64,000 nt of DNA, taken from NCBI GenBank assembly GCA_048013815.1, contig CM106586.1, positions 13,578,001 through 13,642,000 on the forward strand, written 5' to 3'. The number at the start of each line of letters is the position of its first letter. Positions within the stretch are counted from its first letter, which is position 1. Shown in pieces: positions 47,101-56,295 of this stretch. Position numbers and translations under genes: made by a program. The notes below the pieces were generated by a model, which saw only the letters and a list, made by a program, of their open reading frames with translations, ran no database searches and had not been told where the DNA came from. Source of the stretch: Setoptus koraiensis. Taxonomy: Eukaryota > Arthropoda.

Positions 47101-47685
47101 ACAACTCTATCCTTTGTTAACTTATATCAGACACGATTCATGACCGCAACAAATGTGTTCGATGAGCCATATAAACTTGACAGTAGATCCGTGGAATGTG
47201 AAATTTGACAAAAATATTATTGCGTTTGTGATTGTCTGAAAAAGGGCGTGATGTTGTTCGACATCCTAACAATTGATCTTCTCTGAATTTGAATCATAAC
47301 TTGACGCTTGACAAACAACTATCATGTTTTTATTATTGTTGTAGTCTCAACAAAAGAAACAAAAACATACACCAATACCTGTACAATGACACGAGGAAGT
47401 CGATGCCCAGTTGTTTTCATCTATTCAAAAAAGGTTGACAGAGATCAACCATGCTCCTTTAAACTATCAATAGTACCACAATAATAACAAACGGACAATT
47501 GTTATAGATCGAATAGACATCAACAATAAGGTTCATCCCGATACATCTATTCAAATAAGTTTGATTAAATTATAAAGAACGAATTTTGAATAAGCGCCCA
47601 CTGATCAATTGTTAGATATTAGGAAAAAAAATCTATGTAGAAACACAATCGTTATAACATGTACAATATGGCACTTGGGATGATT
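44140..47685. other. Intergenic AT-rich region, no gene recognised
   Basis: Contains an AT-rich palindromic stretch (44205-44290), a short (TTG)n run near 44876-44925 and otherwise unique sequence. A possible donor (ACCT|GTAAGT at 45426) ends a hydrophobic open stretch, but I find no start or partner exon. It may include upstream exons or promoter of the lysine-rich gene and the 3' UTR of PALS1. Confidence 0.4.
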
Positions 47686-49670
47686 TTAATCCTGCATCCA
47701 AGACTTTGGCAACCATTGAGGTTCACACTCGATTCTGTTGATCTCTTTCAGCAATTCTTCACATGCTCCTTCAATATCGCTGACCGATAAAATCATATCG
47801 ATATATGGTCGGTACTGAGATTCGATGAATTCTGCTTCTTCACTGATTTTTCGGAGTGGTTTGACGAAAACAAAGTATGGCTTGAGTTTTGGCCCAGCAG
47901 GTCCTTGTCTCAAGATGAGAATAGATGGCACATGAAGGTTCAAGACACAGGTCTATAAGAAGGGATGGAGAGCAAAACAAGATGAGGATTAGTAAGTTAT
48001 CTTGGTAATATTCTACTTAGTTGCATAAGACAAAAATTCTTAAAACTTACCTTTCCTGACTGCACAACAGCATCTATCGCTTCGAAAGAGGTACCATAAT
48101 AGTGTTTCTCGTATTCTCCGTGTTCAACAAATTTACCTGCTTTTACATCAGCTTCGAAATGTGCCCTGCTCACATAAAAGTAATCTAAACCATTTTTCTC
48201 TCTATCTTTGATAGGTCGAGTTGTATGAGGTATTGCAGCAGCAAACCTATCGTGTTCTTGGAGAAGCCTATGTCTGATTTCCTGTCTACCAATATTTGTA
48301 GGGCCTATCATAACTATAGGTCGTTTCATATTACCTTTCGGATAGTAACAACAAACTTCCTCGTAAGCGGGTATCTCTTCGGGAGTCATTGGAATGTTGA
48401 GAGATTTCTTCCTTCGTCTAGGGGACGTTCCTTTCCCACAATTCAGCAGGATTGATGCCGGCGATCGTTTATCTGTTCTATTGTACCTCCTGTAGGCATC
48501 ATTACTATTTGTTGAGTCTGACAATACTCTCTCTTTACGAATGTGAAAGCTTTGTGAAGGTATCAAGCCGGCAAGAGAATTTTGACTGTCAGCCTCTCTG
48601 TATGCTTGCCACCAATCAGGGTCACTTCTATCAATTATCTGAAGAATTTCGCCTTTATCAAAGCTCATACCCAAGTCTTTACATGGAATGTATTCATCTT
48701 CGTGAGCTTTGTATTCGAAGAGAGCCTTAACAAAAATTCTCTGCTTCGACATGGGTTCTATAGGACGTGGATAGTTTCGGACTCTGATCATAAAGGTTAA
48801 TGTTCCCTTCATTTCGTTGAGAATATCGAACACTTCATTTACGTTTTTACCTCTCATCTCTATACCATTCACTTCCAAAATTTCATCGCCTTCATGTAGG
48901 AGACCAGATTCTGCTGCAGCACCTCCGCTGACAACCCTACCTATGACAACACTGCCATCTAGTTCGTTTCGAACTGTTGCTCCTAAGGGTTGACAAGAGG
49001 TTTTTTCAACTTTAGCCAATATTACGCCATCTCCCATGTCCATTACATGACTCCTATTGACTGTTGGATTCCTATTGGGGGAACTTGTAGGGAAGTTAAA
49101 TGATTGAGAAATTCTCTCAAATGCTGAGCAGACTCCTTGAATTGGGTACTTCGTTAATATAGCCAATAATTCAGCTGCATCCTGAGACATATCACCTTCT
49201 TGGAGGATAGAAATTACTGAATGGAGAAGATCTGTCGCTTTGATAGGTTTGAGTTTTGGTGATTCGAAAGGTATTTTTTGCTGTTTCATGAGAGTGCTAT
49301 AAATTGATAAAAGTTTACACAAGTTGGCATCGTTAGCTACATCAGAGAATTGATTATTTAAGTTACGCTGTAACCTGCTATGAACAGAGCACAAGTCAGG
49401 AAGGGGTGCAACAGGGGCCTGAGCAGATTCATCTTCGTCTGGTTCGAATGCCTGGTTGATGGCAGGTTGGATGACATGATGTTGCTGCTCTAGTTGTTTC
49501 AATCTTTTGCTATCTCTCAGGCTATGAGGTTTTGGCGGTGGATATCTGGGCGACTGCTTAGCCACTCCGATGAATGAATCAGGCACATCTACTGGCAGTT
49601 CCCTGTGTTTTGTTTGATTTGTGCTACCATACAGTTCTACCAACTCCATTTTGGTTGATTCCACTTTCAT
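47686..49670 (-). CDS. PALS1: PALS1/MPP5/Stardust-type membrane-associated guanylate kinase
   Basis: Two exons, 48051-49670 and 47686-47952, are separated by a 98-bp GT-AG intron in phase 0, giving 628 aa against about 675 in human PALS1. N-terminal linear motifs come first (DSFIGVAKQSPRYPPPKPH), then an L27-like helical region (about 110-200). The PDZ domain follows (about 227-300; PLGATVRNELDGSVVIGRVV, SGLLHEGDEILEVNGIEMRG). The SH3 is at about 310-380 (FVKALFEYKAHEDEYIPCKD, DPDWWQAYRE), with a basic hook region. The guanylate-kinase domain runs from about 450 to the end (RPIVMIGPTNIGRQEIRHRL, IPHTTRPIKDREKNGLDYFY, EPQWLPKSWMQD). The degenerate P-loop fits a non-catalytic GK. PALS1 links Crumbs to PATJ and LIN7 at apical junctions. 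The GK C-terminal lobe appears shorter than in human. Confidence 0.96.
47953..48050 (-). other. PALS1 intron (98 bp)
   Basis: On the minus strand AAAG|GTAAGTTTT opens the intron and CTTATAG|ACCTGTG closes it. Splicing joins VVQSGK to TCVLNLHVPS, restoring the GK domain. Confidence 0.93.
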
Positions 49671-50391
49671 CGTGATATTGGGGTTTTCAGATTATCTCGC
49701 ATAATTGCTCTTATGCGTTTGATCTAATAACGAATGTGTCCAACGAAGAAACTTTCAGATTTCCTGTGAAGCGCCTCTTGACTTGTAAACAAATAGTTTT
49801 TGATTTGATGCTCTTTGAAAGAATAGAAAAAATAGCAATCGATTTCGATTTTGCATTTATCCGATACTTGTTGTCCCCTCAGTCAGGTGGACTGAGATAG
49901 GGAGAACGCAGGTCGGTAGGGTGCCGATGTGTTAAACTACCTCCCAATTTTTCACTCCCATCTCCCCATACCTCCCAAATCTTCGACAGAATAAAAAGAA
50001 AAAAAAACAGCTGACGAGAAAAAAATGTGACCGGTCAATGGTGTGACATTTCTCCTTAAAGTATAAAAATCTACCTCCGTAACCTCCCTACGATATATAA
50101 TAACATTATTTTTTTCAATTTATTACATAAAGCGTGGTTGCGATTAGAATTGCATTTGAACTGAAAAGGCTACACTAGATTCCACAATACATTTTCCAAG
50201 GAGTAGGATCCGACTTTCTGTGGTAAAATTTATCATTTTATGGAATCGTAGTTCGAAATATCCATCTGACTTGTATTTATCAGTCGGTTTATCTAATAAT
50301 AAAGCCGTACTATATTTAAGCATTAACTTCAGATAACCTTTTCAAAATTATTGTATCCATCATTAGAAAATATTTGATAAAAAACTAAATT
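49671..50391. other. Divergent intergenic spacer between PALS1 and RPL38-B
   Basis: An AT-rich 720-bp spacer that must contain both promoters. The last 150 bp or so resemble the leader of RPL38-A at about three quarters identity by eye. The NRF-1-type block found upstream of RPL38-A is absent here. Confidence 0.5.
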
Positions 50392-50604
50392 ATGCCTAAA
50401 CAAATCAAAGAGATCAAGGATTTCCTTATTAAGGCCAGACAACCCCAGGCCAAATCCGTCAAAATCAAGAAGAACGAGGACAACTACAAATTCAAGCTAA
50501 GATGTAGCAGATATCTGTTCACGTTGGTTGTTGAGGATAAGGAGAAATCCGAGAAATTAAAGCAATCTCTGCCCCCTGGACTGCAAGTTAAAGAGCTTAA
50601 ATAA
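50392..50604 (+). CDS. RPL38: 60S ribosomal protein L38 (eL38), copy B
   Basis: A 70-codon intronless frame whose product is identical to copy A; the DNA differs at two third-codon positions (GTC/GTT and CTA/CTT). About 40 bp of 3' UTR is also nearly identical, after which this copy has a normal AATAAA (50649-50654). That makes it the better candidate for the main expressed gene. It is followed by TMEM177 on the same strand. Confidence 0.96.
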   Translation: MPKQIKEIKDFLIKARQPQAKSVKIKKNEDNYKFKLRCSRYLFTLVVEDKEKSEKLKQSLPPGLQVKELK

Positions 50605-50648
50605 ATGGAATAAGAATGCGTATCGTTCAGACAAGATTTGTGTGATTA

Positions 50649-50654
50649 AATAAA
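50649..50654 (+). terminator. RPL38-B polyadenylation signal
   Basis: AATAAA 45 bp after the stop. The matching position in copy A reads AACAAA. Confidence 0.6.
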
Positions 50655-50927
50655 CATTTGAAACTAAAAAATTTGAATTTTTTGTGTTATTCTCAATTCT
50701 CATGAAATCATGTGAAAAAATCTCCACTCAAACGCTGGCCTCCTTCATCATTGCTGGGCCTATACGCATGATTATTTTACCATCATATGTTCAACGCGCG
50801 CCACTGTGCGAAAAAGAAAAGCATTGATCCCGGTCAATGTTACTCTTGATCATTCATTATTTTTGCGTAAACTGCCCGATTGATCATTCATTGTAATCGA
50901 ATTGCTAACAAGATCCGCTGTTAAAAA

Positions 50928-51959
50928 ATGAATCGGGTCTTGACTAGTAGTTTACGAGGCAATTGGTCGCAATATTTACTTCCCGCCGCCGTTCTTATAG
51001 GTCCGTGTTCATACATGGCCTACCATGACTTCATGCTACCAAAGACCAAGAAATTTCACTCAATCAAACAAGGGGATAACGAGAAACAATTGAACGCCAG
51101 AGTAGTAGAACTCACCATTGAAGCCATCTTGGATACCAAAGATGAGATCTCTGTGATCCAAGGTGTTAAGGATCAAGGAAAACCTAACCCATTGGCGTTC
51201 TTCTATTCACTAAGTCCATTCTATGCTGGAAAGAGTGGATCCAGTCATGGATCTCTAATTGGATTGCCCCTTTATGTGGACTACGAAGTTGCTAGCGATA
51301 TTCCCAAGGATCACTTGAACATCAGAGTTCTACCATCTTTTATGATCACTCAGGAAGCTGTGGTCAAAGTAGATGAAGTAAATTTAGACAAATACTTGGA
51401 AAAACTTTCTGCGTTGTCGAATGATTTGCACAAAAGTTTTCAAGTCGATACTGAAACAGAAGATGGCCAAAATTATGTCAACTCCTTATTACTATCGGAG
51501 AAAGCGAAAAAATTCCTCATAGCCAGACAGATTTTTTACACTGACACTAATCAAGTCATGATCAACTACTGTCTGTTTGCACTTGGTGGGCTGATACCGA
51601 TGACTCTGGTGAAACTGTTAACAGCGCTCAAGGTGCGACGTGTTCTGAGGATACCGTTGCAATCAATTATTCTCACACTTGGTTTAGTTCAATGTGTGAT
51701 AGTTAAGGATATTGTTCAGAACTACTATGATGAAAAGAGTGATAGATTGGCGGGTGGCCTGAGCCAAGACTACATAGAAGGCGGAATTGAGTATTACTCA
51801 AAATGCATTCAGAGGAACTTGGCTATAAGAAAAATGGACAGGATATCCGCCCGATACATAGACGCTAAAGGGAACATAAGAAATCATTTGAGTATGCTCA
51901 CGTTCAGAGAAATGCCCTTGACAGAGAGATTGCAACAACTGATAAAATTAAAATCCTAA
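50928..51959 (+). CDS. TMEM177: TMEM177-like mitochondrial inner-membrane protein
   Basis: A single frame of 343 codons (human about 311). It begins with a basic, hydrophobic N-terminus (MNRVLTSSLRGNWSQYLLPA) fitting mitochondrial targeting and a first membrane segment. Two adjacent membrane segments follow near residues 210-235 (INYCLFALGGLIPMTLVKLL) and 245-262 (LQSIILTLGLVQCVIV). The C-terminal signature GGIEYYSKCIQRNLAIR and DAKGNIRNH match the family. In human cells TMEM177 binds COX20 and stabilises COX2 during complex IV assembly. It converges with OPRT on the other strand, the two stop codons being 9 bp apart. No trace of it remains in the copy A duplication. Confidence 0.85.
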   Translation: MNRVLTSSLRGNWSQYLLPAAVLIGPCSYMAYHDFMLPKTKKFHSIKQGDNEKQLNARVVELTIEAILDTKDEISVIQGVKDQGKPNPLAFFYSLSPFYAGKSGSSHGSLIGLPLYVDYEVASDIPKDHLNIRVLPSFMITQEAVVKVDEVNLDKYLEKLSALSNDLHKSFQVDTETEDGQNYVNSLLLSEKAKKFLIARQIFYTDTNQVMINYCLFALGGLIPMTLVKLLTALKVRRVLRIPLQSIILTLGLVQCVIVKDIVQNYYDEKSDRLAGGLSQDYIEGGIEYYSKCIQRNLAIRKMDRISARYIDAKGNIRNHLSMLTFREMPLTERLQQLIKLKS

Positions 51960-51968
51960 ATCAGTAGA

Positions 51969-52601
51969 TCATTGATCTAGTTTAATTTTATTTTCTTCGT
52001 TCCATCTGAGAGCACTCTCGTAAGCTTCACTACTGACACGACCACTTTGTTTGAGGGCGTCAAGTACCTCAGAGATCGTAAACAGGCTATTGAATTGTAC
52101 GTCCTTATTGTCGAGTCTCAACTTTTCTAAACCACCTTGTTCTCTGTCTATTATCACGAAAACGGACTTGACAGTCCAACCCTGTTCCTTGCATCTGTCT
52201 ATCATTTCCTGAATACTGCTGCCTGATGAAACAACGTCATCAACGATGACCAGTCGAAACTTCTGTTTGTCGAATTCAGCATAGGGATCTTGCAAGCCGT
52301 AACTTTTCTTTTCCTTGGGCGTGTATATATGTCTGAGGTCGGCTTCATAAGCAATGGAATAGCTTAGGCAAAGAGCACCCTGAGGTACGCCAACCAACGC
52401 AACATTTTCTCTGTCTTGTGGGGATGGGAAGAATTCGCGCACAACTAATTGGCATAAAGGTTTACGTAGTTCGGGAATCAAATCTCTAAGGTTCATATAG
52501 TAAGGTGCCTGAACACCTGATTTCAGGGTGAATTTGCCAAATTTCACGCATTCTGAATCGGATAGTAGATTGATCGATTTGAGCTTCAGTTCCTGGGTCA
52601 T
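51969..52601 (-). CDS. Stand-alone orotate phosphoribosyltransferase (OPRT)
   Basis: A 210-codon intronless frame ending in a stop directly after the OPRT domain (EENKIKLDQ). In animals OPRT is normally the first half of UMPS, fused to OMP decarboxylase; here no decarboxylase domain follows, and TMEM177 ends 9 bp away on the other strand. Family features are present: KFGKFTLKSG near the N-terminus, the flexible catalytic loop with lysines (TPKEKKSYGLQDP), the PRPP-binding motif (LVIVDDVVSSGSS) and VIIDREQGG. It should convert orotate and PRPP to OMP in de novo pyrimidine synthesis. The upstream flank carries an NRF-1-like block. A fifth of the sequence differs from the nearby dead copy. Horizontal origin is not suggested by its base composition, but was not tested. 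Confidence 0.87.
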   Translation of the reverse strand: MTQELKLKSINLLSDSECVKFGKFTLKSGVQAPYYMNLRDLIPELRKPLCQLVVREFFPSPQDRENVALVGVPQGALCLSYSIAYEADLRHIYTPKEKKSYGLQDPYAEFDKQKFRLVIVDDVVSSGSSIQEMIDRCKEQGWTVKSVFVIIDREQGGLEKLRLDNKDVQFNSLFTISEVLDALKQSGRVSSEAYESALRWNEENKIKLDQ

Positions 52602-52832
52602 TTCTATTGCTGGTGCCAGTAATTATGAAGATATTACCTAGAGTTGATTCTTAAATATGGTATGGCTCAATTATTGGATGAATCGACAGGTGAGTAGATG
52701 AAGAGGTAAGGGAGATGTTGATCGAGACACGCGCACGTTTCACGTTAGGTTCCCATGCCCAGACCATGCCTTGAGCACGTGATCTTGACCGAGAATCAGC
52801 ATAGACAAACGCAAAAGTGGATCTTTCGCGGC

Positions 52833-52885
52833 GAATATCTTCCATGTTGCGCACGTTCAGTATATTCACTTTACGGCGCATGCGT
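52833..52885 (-). promoter_or_regulatory. Inverted copy of the NRF-1-type promoter-like block, upstream of OPRT
   Basis: Read on the minus strand it contains CGCATGCGCCGTAAAGTGAA and ends near CAACATGGAAGATATTC, matching 34706-34757 with two mismatches in the 45-bp core. It lies about 230 bp upstream of the OPRT start and touches the assembly gap. The minus frame through it stays open for about 80 codons to 52651 (MRRKVNILNVRNMEDIRRER...), so it may instead be a coding exon end. Confidence 0.45.
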
Positions 52886-52889
52886 ACTG

Positions 52890-53389
52890 NNNNNNNNNNN
52901 NNNNNNNNNNNNNNNNNNNNNNNNNNNNNNNNNNNNNNNNNNNNNNNNNNNNNNNNNNNNNNNNNNNNNNNNNNNNNNNNNNNNNNNNNNNNNNNNNNNN
53001 NNNNNNNNNNNNNNNNNNNNNNNNNNNNNNNNNNNNNNNNNNNNNNNNNNNNNNNNNNNNNNNNNNNNNNNNNNNNNNNNNNNNNNNNNNNNNNNNNNNN
53101 NNNNNNNNNNNNNNNNNNNNNNNNNNNNNNNNNNNNNNNNNNNNNNNNNNNNNNNNNNNNNNNNNNNNNNNNNNNNNNNNNNNNNNNNNNNNNNNNNNNN
53201 NNNNNNNNNNNNNNNNNNNNNNNNNNNNNNNNNNNNNNNNNNNNNNNNNNNNNNNNNNNNNNNNNNNNNNNNNNNNNNNNNNNNNNNNNNNNNNNNNNNN
53301 NNNNNNNNNNNNNNNNNNNNNNNNNNNNNNNNNNNNNNNNNNNNNNNNNNNNNNNNNNNNNNNNNNNNNNNNNNNNNNNNNNNNNNNNN
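52890..53389. other. Assembly gap (500 N)
   Basis: Exactly 500 N, probably a scaffolding gap of arbitrary length. It lies between OPRT and the LTR element, so their adjacency is not proven at base level. Open frames reported across it are meaningless. Confidence 1.
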
Positions 53390-53423
53390 AATGTAGCGAG
53401 CAAGATGCACAATACACACACTA

Positions 53424-53810
53424 TGAGAGAAGTTGAGTTGGGACTATGTATGTTTACTATAGAATAGATATGTTTATTGTATAGATGTTAGCATACAGGC
53501 AGACAAAAACATACTAGTCATGTCTATGGGATTTTGCACAGAATTTATAGTGCGAGCCGAACATGATGGAACTTTCTATGATAAGCTGTGATTTACATTA
53601 AGGTGTTCTGTAGACATCATTGACATATGATATTTAGCTTATTACTCAGGTGGCATCGTATTGTCTAGACGATATTGTCTAGCTATAGTTAACACATCTG
53701 GTTGATATATTATCAACTCTCTAAAGTGGTCTTCCACATTGTGTTATGGGAGCAGGCTCATGTTCATGCTGCGCATGTATGTATTAGTCATAGTCAGTTT
53801 GTATTTCTCA
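53424..53810 (-). repeat. 3' LTR of the copia-type element
   Basis: Starts TGAGAGAAGTTGAGTTGGG on the plus strand and ends ATTTCTCA. It aligns along its length to 55907-56295. Confidence 0.93.
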
Positions 53811-53825
53811 CACTCCCACTCAAAC
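53811..53825 (-). other. Polypurine tract of the LTR element
   Basis: On the minus strand TTGAGTGGGAGTG sits directly before the TGAGAAATAC start of the 3' LTR. It is the expected position and composition for plus-strand priming. Confidence 0.7.
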
Positions 53826-54086
53826 CAATATGACTAATGCCGTTTAGTGTTGATGATGATAATTTTCGGTATTGCATGATATTGTATGATAATCATACTA
53901 CATGATTATTTGTTGATGCGATAACTTGATGATAAGTCGTCATCGTCCTATATTTCATTTCTCCCACTTGATGATGATTTTTTTTGATAATGGGTTATAT
54001 TTCATGGGATTCCATTGCAGTGTAGTAATTGTTGAACATTCGAGGTTATGTTGATTAACATTCCTGGTCATGTTTCAAACATTGTT

Positions 54087-54325
54087 TTAGCTATTGAATT
54101 CCATATTGTGGGATCTGTATTGTAGGATGCGGATATTGGCTGATATTATAAGGTGGAGTGCGAACAGTATTATTGCCAGTGAATCTGTTATGAATGAGCA
54201 ATGTGCTGCTGCAATGCGAGGTTTGATTTCGTACGATGCGATATTTTCCTCTATTATATTATTGTCCTGCGATGAGACAATATCACCTATTAAGTTGATT
54301 TTAGGTTCTTCATTTTCTGATCGAT
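54087..54325 (-). CDS. Short open frame overlapping the end of gag in the -1 frame
   Basis: After the last upstream stop in this frame, about 76 codons are open. They overlap the end of gag by about 30 bp and begin around ENEEPKINLIGDIV. I cannot identify the peptide; it may be a remnant of a lost downstream frame. Confidence 0.25.
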
Positions 54326-55456
54326 GTCAGATGTATTTTTTTCATTATCGATTTCTCCCACTGTTTCCTGTGAGATTTGGCATTGTTCGCATATTTCGCA
54401 ATTTCCACAATTTGGTGTCTGTGAATGATTTGCAGACATGAAGAATTGGTTCATCCATTGATTTGGATCGTCACTACTCATTGAACCATTTGAGATGTCT
54501 CCTTCATCTTCAGGATCTATCAATGATGCACTCAGTGCTTCAACAAAAACTGATCCTGATCCTTCTCTATTGGGCCTTGTTTCTCTCTTTTTAGAGTTTG
54601 ATTTTTCCGGACATTTGTCGGCCCAGTGTCCTTCCTTTCCGCATTTAAAGCATTTTGTCCCTTTTTTGTTATCATATTTGCGGAATTTGTTATTTTCGTG
54701 ACTTTTATCGCCATCCTGTCCTTTATTCTTGCTATAAAAAGCAACATTATCGCCAGTATTTCCTCTAAAACCTTCTTGAATTAATTGTTCTTCAGCCATT
54801 AATCTCGGGAGGAGGACTGCCAGAGTTTGCTCTTGGTCAGTGGTGGCATTCCACTGGTGTCTAAAGATTTTGTATTGATCTGTCAAGCCACATATAAGCT
54901 TATTTACCAGTGTCTCTTCAGGATAGACCAGTCCAGCTTCTTTTAACTTGCCATAGATGTATTCGCCACGTGAGACGTAATCGCTACTATTTTCATTGTG
55001 TTTCATTCTCAGATTGAAGAACTCGGTTTGTAGACTTATTTTATTGTTCTTAGAGGTGTTTTCATGTATTTGGGAAAGTCTATCCCACATATCTTTAGCT
55101 GTTGTACAATTCATGATGATTTTGGCGTGTTTTGTATCAACATTTGTAGCTATAAGGGCTCTTGCTTTTTCACATTTTGTTTTGAATGCTGCTTGTTCAT
55201 TTGCAGGCAATGATGTTATACTCTTGGTAAGAACATCTTTCAAACCTTTGATTTGGAATATCTGTTCCAATTGAAATTTCCAGACTCCAAAGTCTGTACC
55301 ATCGAAAATTCTAATGCTGTATGTATCTCTTTCACCCATTGTTCCTGATTGCTCGATTTTTGGATTGATTACCAACGATGGATTTTGTTGAGCTATTTCT
55401 ATTTCTTGATCGTTTTTGACGATTATATTGCTTGCTGAATTGCTTGCTTTGCTCAT
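54290..55456 (-). CDS. gag: Copia-type Gag with CCHC zinc knuckle
   Basis: An intact 388-codon frame. Residues about 45-230 match the Gag (UBN2-type) region of Ty1/copia elements: FDGTDFGVWKFQLEQIFQIK, AKDMWDRLSQIHENTSKNNK, VNKLICGLTDQYKIFRHQW. A single zinc knuckle, CFKCGKEGHWADKCP (CX2CX4HX4C), lies near residue 270 and would bind RNA. The tail is acidic and has a second cysteine cluster (CGNCEICEQCQ) near the end. No protease motif follows before the stop. The product would assemble into particles packaging element RNA. That the frame is intact although the LTRs have diverged is notable. Confidence 0.92.
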   Translation of the reverse strand: MSKASNSASNIIVKNDQEIEIAQQNPSLVINPKIEQSGTMGERDTYSIRIFDGTDFGVWKFQLEQIFQIKGLKDVLTKSITSLPANEQAAFKTKCEKARALIATNVDTKHAKIIMNCTTAKDMWDRLSQIHENTSKNNKISLQTEFFNLRMKHNENSSDYVSRGEYIYGKLKEAGLVYPEETLVNKLICGLTDQYKIFRHQWNATTDQEQTLAVLLPRLMAEEQLIQEGFRGNTGDNVAFYSKNKGQDGDKSHENNKFRKYDNKKGTKCFKCGKEGHWADKCPEKSNSKKRETRPNREGSGSVFVEALSASLIDPEDEGDISNGSMSSDDPNQWMNQFFMSANHSQTPNCGNCEICEQCQISQETVGEIDNEKNTSDIDQKMKNLKST

Positions 55457-55891
55457 CTAAGAAAGACGAAGTCGATTTCTTGATGTATTGATTTCGGGTG
55501 AAATTTCAATCTGTATTGTCCTATTAAATTGTATTGGACTCGATCTTGTATGCTCAATTCGTGATCGATTGAGTCTGATGATTTCCACAATTCGTGATCG
55601 ACTGTGTATGATGACTCAGTTAGATGGATTAACTAACTAATTAGTCTTGATTATGATTTCGGTTTGAATTAACTATTTTCATGCGATGATGATGATCATA
55701 ATTCGAGATCGATTATGATATTTGCTGTCGATACTTCTTCTCGTTGAAGATATCGGCTATTTTCTCATGCGATATTCGTTTTACTCACTGGTGTCTATGG
55801 ATGGACCTCGCAAGTGATACGAATGCTGCTAGCTAGTTATTTCACTGGGGTTCTTTTGATGAACCTCCGAGATGATAAAAACTTTGCTATT

Positions 55892-55906
55892 TTGGCTGTT
55901 AACCTA
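55892..55906 (-). other. Primer-binding site matching tRNA-Asn(GUU) anticodon arm
   Basis: Next to the 5' LTR the plus strand reads TTTGGCTGTTAACC; eukaryotic tRNA-Asn has TTCGGCTGTTAACC at its anticodon arm (from memory). The minus strand is thus complementary to the tRNA with one mismatch. Position and extent correspond to the internal half-tRNA site known for Drosophila copia, which uses initiator tRNA-Met. The usual 3'-end TGG-type site is absent. Confidence 0.65.
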
Positions 55907-56295
55907 TGAGAAAAGTTGAATTGGGACTATGTATGTTTACTACAGAATAGATATAAGTTTATTGTATAGATGTTAGCATACAAGTAGACAAAACACACTA
56001 GTCTATGTCTATGGGATTTGGCACTGAATTTATAGTGCGAGCCGAACATGATGGCACTTTCTATGATGTGCTGTGATCTACATTAAGGTGTTCTGTAGAC
56101 ATCATTGACATATGATATTTAGCTCATTACTCAGGTGTCATGGCTTTGTCTAGACGATATTGTCCAGCTATAGTTAACACATCTGGTTGATATATTATCA
56201 ACTCTCTAAAGTGATCTTCCATATTATAATATGGAAGCAGGCTCATGTTCATGCTACTCATATATGTATTAGTCATAGTCGGTTTGTATTTCTCA
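55907..56295 (-). repeat. 5' LTR of the copia-type element
   Basis: Begins TGAGAAAAGTTGAATTGGG and ends ATTTCTCA on the plus strand. It should contain the promoter for minus-strand transcription; I did not identify a TATA box with confidence. Confidence 0.93.

Larger units (their letters stand above)
53424..56295 (-). mobile_element. Copia-type (Ty1/copia) LTR retrotransposon, gag-only, minus strand
   Basis: Two direct repeats of 387 and 389 bp, both with TGAGA...TCTCA ends, flank about 2.1 kb that encodes a Gag but no protease, integrase or reverse transcriptase. The primer-binding site adjoins the right LTR and the purine tract adjoins the left one, which fixes transcription as right to left. 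No target-site duplication is visible (CACTA left, CAGTG right). The element is therefore non-autonomous or internally deleted. The LTRs differ at roughly 8 percent of positions by eye, which indicates an old insertion. Confidence 0.9.

Noticed and set aside
35025..50604. RPL38 copies as processed retrogenes
   Set aside because: Both copies share flanks and a neighbouring OPRT in the same relative orientation and no poly(A) tail is seen, so DNA-level duplication fits better.
52651..53467. Frames of 180-256 codons across the gap
   Set aside because: Most codons are N; only the 80-codon stretch at 52651-52889 is real sequence, and it is mentioned with the promoter-like block.
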